Part shown: positions 58,023-64,000 of the stretch, one piece after another | How positions within the stretch are numbered: position 1 is the stretch's first letter | Layout of the letters: every line of letters begins with the position of its first letter | From: Verrucomicrobiia bacterium | GTDB taxonomy: Bacteria > Verrucomicrobiota > Verrucomicrobiia > Limisphaerales > DSYF01 | DNA: 64,000 bases | Reading direction: 5' to 3' | Assembly (NCBI GenBank): GCA_035765895.1 | Contig: DASTWL010000047.1 | Location: forward strand, 1-64,000 | Translations under genes and position numbers: made by a program | Notes under the pieces: generated by a model | Database searches by the model: none | The model's input: only the letters and a program-made list of their open reading frames with translations | What the model was told of the DNA's origin: nothing

Positions 58023-59060
58023 TCACCACTCAATGATCGCCGCGCCCCACGTCAAACCCGCCCCAAACGCGACGATCATGATGAGGTCACCACGCACCAC
58101 GCGCCCGGAAGCCACCGCCTCATCCAGCGCGATGGCCACTGAAGCCGCCGACGTGTTGCCATAGCGGTCCAAATTCACAAACAACTGCTCGGGCTTTGCC
58201 CCCAGGCGGTCTCCGACCGCGTCAATGATGCGCCGGTTGGCCTGATGCGGGATGATGCATTTGATGCGCGAAATATCCAGTTCGCACTGTTTCATCGCCT
58301 CCTTGGCCGCCCCATACATGGCCTGCACGGCGTTTTTGAAGGTTTCCTTGCCGGTCATGCGCAGGTAGTGCTGCCGCGCGGCAACCGAATCCTGCGTTGC
58401 CGGGCAACGGCTGCCGCCACCCGGCATGTAGAGCAGATCCGCATTGTTCCCGTCCGCTCCCATGACCGCCGTCAAGAGGCCATGCGAATTCGGTCGGTTT
58501 TGCAAAATGGCCGCCCCCGCCCCGTCGCCAAAAAGGACGCATGTGTTGCGATCCGTCCAGTCCACGATGGAGGAGAGTTTCTCCGCACCGATGACAAGCA
58601 CCGTGTCGTAGGTGCGCGAGGTGATGAATTGCTGGCCGATTTCGAGGGCGTAAATAAAACCCGAGCAGGCCGCTTCCACATCGAACGCCGCGGCCCGGCG
58701 CGCGCCGAGCTTGCGCTGCACAAGACAGGCCGTGTTCGGGAACGGCATGTCCGGCGTGATGGTCGCCACAATGATCAAGTCGATCTGCTCGGCCGTCACG
58801 CCTGCCATTTGCATGGCCTTGTGCGCAGCCAGCGCAGCCATGTCGGACGTGAATTCATCCTCGGCCGCAAGCCGGCGCTCACGGATGCCGGTGCGCGTCA
58901 CGATCCACTCGTCCGAAGTCTCCACCAGCTTTTCCAGGTCGGCGTTCGACAGCACGCGCGCGGGCACGTAGGAGCCCACGCCGGTCACCGAACAAGTGCG
59001 GCCGACGAAGTTGTGCTTGGCCCGGGGATTTTTCAGGGAAGTCGTGGGTGTGGCACTCAT
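58023..59060 (-). CDS. fabH: 3-oxoacyl-ACP synthase III
   Basis: 345 residues. Active-site Cys132 (FDVEAACSGFIYALEIG), His in CIIPHQANRRI and Asn in LDRYGNTSAASVAIALDEAV give the Cys-His-Asn triad; start SVTGVGSYVPARVLSNADLE and TSDEWIVTRTGIRERRL are typical. Condenses acetyl-CoA with malonyl-ACP to begin fatty-acid synthesis. Overlaps plsX by four bases on the same strand. About 20 N-terminal residues longer than E. coli FabH. Confidence 0.95.
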   Translation of the reverse strand: MSATPTTSLKNPRAKHNFVGRTCSVTGVGSYVPARVLSNADLEKLVETSDEWIVTRTGIRERRLAAEDEFTSDMAALAAHKAMQMAGVTAEQIDLIIVATITPDMPFPNTACLVQRKLGARRAAAFDVEAACSGFIYALEIGQQFITSRTYDTVLVIGAEKLSSIVDWTDRNTCVLFGDGAGAAILQNRPNSHGLLTAVMGADGNNADLLYMPGGGSRCPATQDSVAARQHYLRMTGKETFKNAVQAMYGAAKEAMKQCELDISRIKCIIPHQANRRIIDAVGDRLGAKPEQLFVNLDRYGNTSAASVAIALDEAVASGRVVRGDLIMIVAFGAGLTWGAAIIEW

Positions 59061-60094
59061 GCTGTGGGAGAAGTTGCCGGCGTGGCCGCCGCCAGGGCGG
59101 CATCGGCGCGGGCGATTTGCGCCGCCAAGGTCTTGTTCAAGTCGTGTTTGATTTCCTGCGCTGCGACCCGCAGGGCGTTGGCGATGGCGCGGGCGCGGGA
59201 TGAGCCATGGGCTTTGATGACCACGCCGTTCAGACCGAGCACCACGGCGCCCCCATAAACCTCCGGATCCAACCGCTGCTTGAGCGCCTTGAAGGCACCG
59301 CGGGCCAGGGCCGCCCCGACCTTGCGCATGGGCGTGGCGGTCAACTGTTGTTTCAACAGTCCGGCAATCGTCGAACTCAGGCTTTCCGCCGTTTTCAACA
59401 CGACGTTGCCCGTAAAGCCATCCGTCACCACCACATCAACCGCATCGTCAAACAGGTCGAAGCCTTCCACGTAGCCAATGAAGTTCAAATCCAGAAGCCC
59501 ACAAAGCCGCGCCGCTTCCCGGGTCAGGTCGTTGCCCTTCGATTCCTCGGAGCCGTTGCTGAGGACGCCCACCCGGGGCCGCTCATGACCGAGGATTTCG
59601 CGGGCATAGAGGCTGCCCATGACGGCAAATTGAGCGAGGTGCGTGGGTTCCGCCACGGCGTTGGCGCCGGCATCGAGCAGAACGAAGTCGCGCGAGCGGG
59701 ACGGCATGCGACAGGCGATGGCCGGTCGTTCCACCCCGGGCAACCGGCCAAGCTTCATTGAACCGGCCACGAGCGCGCCCGTGTTACCCGGCGAAATGAC
59801 GGCATCGGCCTTGTCATTGCGCACCAATTCAATCGCCCGGACCATCGAGGAATCCTTTTTTTTGCGGATTCCCTCGAGCGGGTTGTCGTCCATGGTCAGG
59901 ACTTCGGTGGTGTGAATGATCTGAATACGCCGGTCGGTCAATCCGGCACGGGAAAGTTCGGTCTGAATGTCCCGTTCGTTGCCAACCAGAAGAACTGCCG
60001 AGATTTCCAAATCGGCTTCAAACGCCCGCCTCAACCCATCTATGACCACCCCGCAACCATGGTCACCGCCCATGACATCCACTGCCAGTCGCAT
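59057..60094 (-). CDS. plsX: Phosphate acyltransferase
   Basis: 345 residues. MRLAVDVMGGDHGCGVVIDG, then ISPGNTGALVAGSMKLGRLP (PGNTGA), VGVLSNGSEESKGNDLTREA and VVTDGFTGNVVLKTAESLSS are all diagnostic PlsX segments. Makes acyl-phosphate from acyl-ACP for phospholipid synthesis. Lies between rpmF upstream and fabH downstream, the conserved order. The 50-base gap to rpmF holds a perfect hairpin. Confidence 0.95.
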   Translation of the reverse strand: MRLAVDVMGGDHGCGVVIDGLRRAFEADLEISAVLLVGNERDIQTELSRAGLTDRRIQIIHTTEVLTMDDNPLEGIRKKKDSSMVRAIELVRNDKADAVISPGNTGALVAGSMKLGRLPGVERPAIACRMPSRSRDFVLLDAGANAVAEPTHLAQFAVMGSLYAREILGHERPRVGVLSNGSEESKGNDLTREAARLCGLLDLNFIGYVEGFDLFDDAVDVVVTDGFTGNVVLKTAESLSSTIAGLLKQQLTATPMRKVGAALARGAFKALKQRLDPEVYGGAVVLGLNGVVIKAHGSSRARAIANALRVAAQEIKHDLNKTLAAQIARADAALAAATPATSPTA

Positions 60095-60104
60095 AAATGA
60101 AAGA

Positions 60105-60129
60105 ACGCGGAAAGCCCGGCTTTCCGCGT
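60105..60129. repeat. Perfect 11-bp hairpin between rpmF and plsX
   Basis: ACGCGGAAAGC (60105-60115), CCG loop, GCTTTCCGCGT (60119-60129). No U-tract follows on the transcribed strand, so it is not a simple terminator; it may be an RNA-processing or attenuating element setting plsX expression relative to L32. Confidence 0.55.
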
Positions 60130-60143
60130 CCCGCGAACGGAAA

Positions 60144-60332
60144 TCAGGCGCCCGCAGTAACGGTCACCACCTGCCGGCCCTTGTAAAAACCGCACGCCGG
60201 GCAAACCCGGTGCGGCATGTAGGGCGCAGCGCATTGGGGGCAGACGCCCAAAACGGGAAGCTTGAGCACGCTGTTGTAGGCCCGCCGCATGCGCTGACGG
60301 CTGTGTGACGGTTTACGTTTCGGAACACCCAT
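60144..60332 (-). CDS. rpmF: 50S ribosomal protein L32
   Basis: 62 residues: MGVPKRKPSHSRQRMRRAYN, then a zinc ribbon (CPQC...CPAC: VLGVCPQCAAPYMPHRVCPA) and the closing CGFYKGRQVVTVTA. The zinc-binding C+ form of L32. Immediately downstream of yceD and upstream of plsX, the classical yceD-rpmF-plsX-fabH order. Confidence 0.96.
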   Translation of the reverse strand: MGVPKRKPSHSRQRMRRAYNSVLKLPVLGVCPQCAAPYMPHRVCPACGFYKGRQVVTVTAGA

Positions 60333-60344
60333 ATTGCTTAAATC

Positions 60345-60830
60345 CTATAATTTTAATTTGTTCAACTCGGCCAGGGCCGATGACGGAAGCCCCGCCTTCG
60401 CCCGATTTGACTTTTTCGACTTCCCGCGCGGGACGCCCGTCAAGCCGCTGCACTCCGGTTCGCAGGCCGGATGCTGCGGAAACCCGAGGAGAATATCTTC
60501 GCGAATGGGAGGCGTCAAGTCCACCAAGTCATTCGCCACCGGCACGGCATCCTCGCCTTCCAACGCCAGGTGGGCGACCCAATGGGGCAGTTCCAGATGA
60601 AAAACGAACTTCTTCAGGCAGCGAACGCACTGGCAGTCCAGGCGCAGGCTCAAATGCCCTTGCACAAGAATCGCATGCTCAAGCTTCTCCGCCTCCAGAT
60701 CATAAACCAGCGGCGATCGGGCCTGAACCATTTCGTCGGTCAAACCAAGGTCCAATTCCTCCACCGGCAGCTCGCCCGCCAAGTGCAGCGAGTCGCGCAG
60801 CAAATGTTGAATGTTTACCTGTAACGGCAT
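60345..60830 (-). CDS. YceD/DUF177 family protein
   Basis: 161 residues. Typical landmarks: LAGELPVEELDLGLTDEMVQ, LSLRLDCQCVRCLKKFVFHL (C-x-C-x2-C), VPVANDLVDLTPPIREDILL and a closing C-x-x-x-C-x-G-L (HPACEPECSGL). YceD proteins accompany rpmF and are implicated in 23S rRNA maturation. Twelve bases before rpmF, in the same operon. The coaD gene lies 6 bases upstream of its region boundary. Confidence 0.88.
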   Translation of the reverse strand: MPLQVNIQHLLRDSLHLAGELPVEELDLGLTDEMVQARSPLVYDLEAEKLEHAILVQGHLSLRLDCQCVRCLKKFVFHLELPHWVAHLALEGEDAVPVANDLVDLTPPIREDILLGFPQHPACEPECSGLTGVPRGKSKKSNRAKAGLPSSALAELNKLKL

Positions 60831-60836
60831 GGCAAC

Positions 60837-61325
60837 CTAACGATGCGACGTTTGGAACTTGGCTTCAAGCGCAGCTTTGATGTGGGCCGGCACGAAGGCA
60901 CTCACGTCGCCTCCCAACCGGCAGATTTCCTTGATCATCCGTGAACTCAAATACGTGTAGGTGTCCTTGGGCATCATGAAGATGGTTTCGACCCGCTCGT
61001 TCATGTTGCGATTCATCAGGGCCAGCTGAAATTCAAACTCGAAATCAGACACCGCCCGCAACCCGCGGACAATGGCCTGGGCGCCGCGCTGTTCCACAAA
61101 ATCCACCAACAACCGGTCAAATGAATCCACCTCCACCGTTGGCAGGTGCTGAACCGACTCGCGCGTGAGCTGCATGCGTTCCTGAAGACTGAAGAGCGGC
61201 TGCTTCGCCTCGTTGTGAGCCACCGCCACGATCACGCGGTCGAACAACTTGGTCGCGCGCTGAATGACGTCCAGATGGCCGTTTGTCAGCGGGTCAAAAC
61301 TGCCGGGACAAATGGCAATGCGCAT
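60837..61325 (-). CDS. coaD: Phosphopantetheine adenylyltransferase
   Basis: 162 residues from MRIAICPGSFDPLTNGHLDV (61325). Nucleotidyltransferase T/HxGH motif (TNGH), LLVDFVEQRGAQAIVRGLRA, FEFEFQLALMNRNMNERVET and the ISSSxxK equivalent YTYLSSRMIKEICRLGGDVS. Fourth step of coenzyme A synthesis. Longer in-frame start is less likely. Followed on the same strand by yceD, rpmF, plsX and fabH, linking CoA, ribosome and fatty-acid genes. Confidence 0.94.
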   Translation of the reverse strand: MRIAICPGSFDPLTNGHLDVIQRATKLFDRVIVAVAHNEAKQPLFSLQERMQLTRESVQHLPTVEVDSFDRLLVDFVEQRGAQAIVRGLRAVSDFEFEFQLALMNRNMNERVETIFMMPKDTYTYLSSRMIKEICRLGGDVSAFVPAHIKAALEAKFQTSHR

Positions 61326-61380
61326 GTCGCCAAGGTAGTTGATGGATGACGCAAGACGAGCACGAAAAAACACCGCGACC

Positions 61381-63672
61381 TCAGGCGGACGGTGTCGGTT
61401 GCCACGGCACCTCGTAAATGCGGACGGCGTTGCGAATGCCTTTGACCTCCACGGCCGAAAGCGGAAGGCACGTCGCCGCGAGCGCAGGTTCATCGCGCTG
61501 CAAATGCAGAAAGGTGGCTTCACTGATGATGATTCGGCCGCGGCCGGACACCGCTTCCAGGCGGCTGGCCAGATTAACATCCCGGCCAAAAACCGTGTAG
61601 TTGAGGATGTGCGCGTCCGACCCCATCAACCCGACCGCCGCCAGGCCGGTGTTGATGCCGGTCCCCAAGGACAGGAGCGGCAGCAGAGGAAGGCGAGGCC
61701 TGCCCTCCGGTTCTCGTTGTCGATTCGCGGCTTCAATCCGCTGGTTTTCGGCGGCGCGCGCTGCATTCAACTCGTGGATGGCGCGCTGCGCATCAATCGC
61801 CGCCCGCACGCATGTCACCGCATGGTGATTGTTGGGCGTGGGCGCCCCCCAAAAGGCCATCACACAATCGCCGATATACTTGTCGAGCGTGCCGTCATGT
61901 TGCTTCACCGTATCGGCCACCCGCGCGAGATACAAATTGACCGTGTTCAATGCCTCCCGCGCCTGAGCATCGATATGGGCGGACGCCTCGGGACCCGTTA
62001 GCCCGTGGTCCCGCACATAAGCTTCGGCCGCCTCCTGACTGACGTCGGTAAACTCGGTAAACCCGCGCACGTCGGCAAAAAAGACGGTGACTTCACGCCG
62101 TGCCCCACCCAGCGACAATTGCTTCGCTTCCAGAAGCTCATGCACCACATTCGGTGACACGATCCGCGAGAACACGGATTTCACCCGACGCCGCTCGGAT
62201 TGCTCAAAGACCGCGCGCCACGCCGTCAAACATGCCCATGTCGCCAGGAGGGCTGCCGCCGGCAGCAACACGGGGAGCCAGATCCGCCACGCAATGTAAA
62301 CCGCCACCGCCACCGCGATGAACACCATCAGCAACAAGGCCACACTCAGCGCAGCCGGAACCGTCCGCAACCGTGCGGCCAGAAAGCCCGCAAGCACGCC
62401 CAACAGCCCGATCAGGCACAATTCCCCGCCCCCGCTCAACCGGTGAATAAAGCGGTTCGTAATGATGGAATTCGCCACGTTCCAGTGCTTGCTGACGAGC
62501 AGCGTGTCCGCCCGTAACGGCGTCGCGCCATGATCCGTCAAGTCATTGCCCCCTGCCACAGCGGAGCCGATGATGGCAATTTTGCCGCGCCAGTCATCCG
62601 GCACCGCGGTGCTCCTGCCCCCCCATTGGTCGCGGCTCTCCGCGAGCAGCGCGCTGATCGGCTGGCGAAACAACTGCGGATCGTTGGGCGGGATGGTCCA
62701 GTCGATCCAGAGAAAGCCCTGCTGGTCCACCGGCAACACGCGTTCAACGCCGCCCGCGCCGCGGAGGACGATCCGTCCGTCTGGCAGGTCCACTGCGGCA
62801 TGATTCAAATCAAGTTTCAGTGCCTGCGCGGCGATCACAATGCCCATGTGCCACACCCGCTCATCCCAAAACGGCTGGGCGCGGGCGGGCCAGCCAGGCG
62901 GCAGATTTTCCCCGACGAAATCTGCGAGCTGAAAATCCCCATCGGCATCCAGCGGGACGACAATCGAATCGCCATTTGCCCGGGGCAGAATGATTCTATC
63001 CTGTTCAACCTTCGCCTGCCGCAGGTCCACTCCCATTTCCGCATCAGCCTGGACTTTCAAAAACAACGGGTGCCAGTGGCGATACGTGCGGAACGCACGC
63101 ACCCGGCGCAAAATGCCGTCGGAATCTTTTTCCGTGGAAATGTCGCCGACTGCTGCCGCATTCGTGCGAAAAAGATCGGGCACCTCCAGTTCGGGCGTGA
63201 CCGCAAGAATGATGTTGCCCGCCTGCCGCATCTGGTCCGCCAGAAAATCGTCGGACTCCATCATCTCCCGGCCGGGCGGCTGCACAAAAGGATGGTCTGG
63301 CCGAAGTTCGCCAAACACCACGTCGAAGGCGACCGTTTTGGCGCCCTGCCGCGCGAGTTCCTGCACCACCCGCCCGTAAACTTGTCGCGGCCAATAGAGA
63401 CCATAGTGATAGCCGAACGCGCCGTCGTGAACGGCCTGAATGCTGGCCTCATCAATGAATACAAAACCCAGATTGTCGGCGGTTGGTGGCCGGAAGCGCA
63501 GGGCCGAGCGGACCCGCCAATCGTAGGTGACGCGCTCCATCCGATCGATCAGGTCGGGGTTGAGAATCCGGAGCAGCAGGAGGAAACCGATGACGGCCGC
63601 TGTGATGAGAAGCGGGATGCGCTTGGGCGGCCAGAAATTCACTCGCGCAAGGAAACAAAAAAGCCAGAGCAA
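61381..63672 (-). CDS. CHASE2-domain class III adenylate/guanylate cyclase
   Basis: 763 residues. One N-terminal helix, a CHASE2 extracellular sensor (about 30-395; FVFIDEASIQAVHDGAFGYH, WPRQVYGRVVQELARQGAKT, VAFDVVFGE, then IAIIGSAVAGGNDLTDHGAT), three helices (about 400-480), and a C-terminal cyclase domain (about 510-745) with the metal aspartates in VTVFFADVRGFTEFT and VMAFWGAP, plus LNYTVFGRDVNLASRLEAVS. Makes cAMP or cGMP from an external signal. The FecR-like gene is next to it on the same strand, as is common for CHASE2 cyclases. Confidence 0.9.
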   Translation of the reverse strand: MLWLFCFLARVNFWPPKRIPLLITAAVIGFLLLLRILNPDLIDRMERVTYDWRVRSALRFRPPTADNLGFVFIDEASIQAVHDGAFGYHYGLYWPRQVYGRVVQELARQGAKTVAFDVVFGELRPDHPFVQPPGREMMESDDFLADQMRQAGNIILAVTPELEVPDLFRTNAAAVGDISTEKDSDGILRRVRAFRTYRHWHPLFLKVQADAEMGVDLRQAKVEQDRIILPRANGDSIVVPLDADGDFQLADFVGENLPPGWPARAQPFWDERVWHMGIVIAAQALKLDLNHAAVDLPDGRIVLRGAGGVERVLPVDQQGFLWIDWTIPPNDPQLFRQPISALLAESRDQWGGRSTAVPDDWRGKIAIIGSAVAGGNDLTDHGATPLRADTLLVSKHWNVANSIITNRFIHRLSGGGELCLIGLLGVLAGFLAARLRTVPAALSVALLLMVFIAVAVAVYIAWRIWLPVLLPAAALLATWACLTAWRAVFEQSERRRVKSVFSRIVSPNVVHELLEAKQLSLGGARREVTVFFADVRGFTEFTDVSQEAAEAYVRDHGLTGPEASAHIDAQAREALNTVNLYLARVADTVKQHDGTLDKYIGDCVMAFWGAPTPNNHHAVTCVRAAIDAQRAIHELNAARAAENQRIEAANRQREPEGRPRLPLLPLLSLGTGINTGLAAVGLMGSDAHILNYTVFGRDVNLASRLEAVSGRGRIIISEATFLHLQRDEPALAATCLPLSAVEVKGIRNAVRIYEVPWQPTPSA

Positions 63673-63711
63673 CTCAAGGCTGCCCTGGCTGGGAAGTCAA
63701 ATTACGCACCC

Positions 63712-64000
63712 CTAATTTGGCACTACTTGAAAGCCGGGGTGGCCTTGGGTAGGCGAAATGTAATGATTGGTGTGATCCTCGGGGAAGTGCTGGAGCCCGG
63801 GAGGCAAACCCGTCCGCGACGCATTCAACGCGTTTTGCAGGCCCTGCTTCTCGGGATCAGAGAGCGTGGTGATCTTTCCGGTGGAAATGTCAAACTGCTG
63901 CCCGGCAGCAACCGCCTGCGTCAGTGTGTTGCCCGAAGCGTCCACGTAGGCAATCACCACGGTGCCCGAAAGAACGCTCAAGATGCCGTCGGCGCTGATG
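63712..64000 (-). CDS. FecR-like domain protein (partial, cut by window end)
   Basis: The frame is open at the window edge and ends at 63712. Readable part: ISADGILSVLSGTVVIAYVD, then NTLTQAVAAGQQFDISTGKI and a disordered C-terminus (PGLQHFPEDHTNHYISPTQG). SGTV...Y.......V.AGQQ..... matches a FecR-type beta helix in which V.(L/V)x.G.V.V......V..GQ is repeated. Probable membrane-associated partner of the CHASE2 cyclase, as such pairs recur in bacteria. Confidence 0.6.
   Translation of the reverse strand, partial: ISADGILSVLSGTVVIAYVDASGNTLTQAVAAGQQFDISTGKITTLSDPEKQGLQNALNASRTGLPPGLQHFPEDHTNHYISPTQGHPGFQVVPN

Overview
The window is GC-rich, densely coded bacterial DNA. It most resembles a member of the Verrucomicrobiota (Limisphaerales/Pedosphaera-like). 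The basis is overall protein character, the coaD-yceD-rpmF-plsX-fabH cluster, and the mix of small envelope-stress proteins with a MobF-type helicase; no phylogenetic computation was possible, so this placement is tentative.

Left part (1-32.9 kb): a general-stress island. It opens with a tyrosine-recombinase remnant running into a degenerate 11-12 bp periodic repeat. It then holds many small envelope or stress proteins: BON, Lmo0937-type, DUF3185-like, entericidin, single-TM peptides, a lipoprotein, Thivi_2564-type, DUF883/YqjE/YqjK-like, two PRC-barrel proteins and YihY. It also holds an MlaE/MlaD pair, a B12 radical SAM enzyme, a CheB/CheR-PAS protein with a two-component cluster (10.5-14.9 kb), a CHRD protein, a GH130 enzyme and a NhaP-type antiporter. 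Several neighbours are decayed: a glycosyltransferase with three lesions, and remnants of a HAD hydrolase, acetate kinase, a P-type H+-ATPase and a fatty-acid desaturase. The island looks old and is being eroded.

The main discovery is a promoter family that ties the island together. Thirteen copies of a palindrome, (A)TGGGGT-N3-5-ACCCCA(T), lie upstream of thirteen transcription units between 2.3 and 32.9 kb; I found none in the remaining 31 kb. A hexamer of form YAnnnT begins exactly 20 bases after the ACCCC+4 half-site in every copy: A is at position 2 in 12 of 13 and T at position 6 in 12 of 13. This places the palindrome centre at about -43, the geometry of a class II activator site (or of an unusual -35 element). 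A NarL-type response regulator and a GerE protein with a heptad-repeat coiled coil lie in the island and are candidate regulators.

Middle (32.9-37.1 kb): mobile-element debris. It contains a MobF-type helicase lacking its relaxase domain, a companion small protein, a RES-like protein, a RadC/JAB protein behind a large hairpin, a perfect 12-bp dyad, and the C-terminal stub of a membrane protein.

Right part (37.1-64 kb): ordinary chromosome. It carries a CPA1 antiporter, an ABC-2 exporter whose 3' end carries a MITE-like repeat, a DUF6580-type protein, a phosphodiesterase, an MFS transporter, Ktr potassium uptake, tRNA-Glu(CTC), a RelE-like toxin, an HNH nuclease, a LOG protein, an M16 peptidase, an MgtE-like transporter, pabB-pabC, murA, prmC, pilT, a PilZ-like protein, fabH-plsX-rpmF-yceD-coaD, a CHASE2 adenylate cyclase and a partial FecR-like protein.
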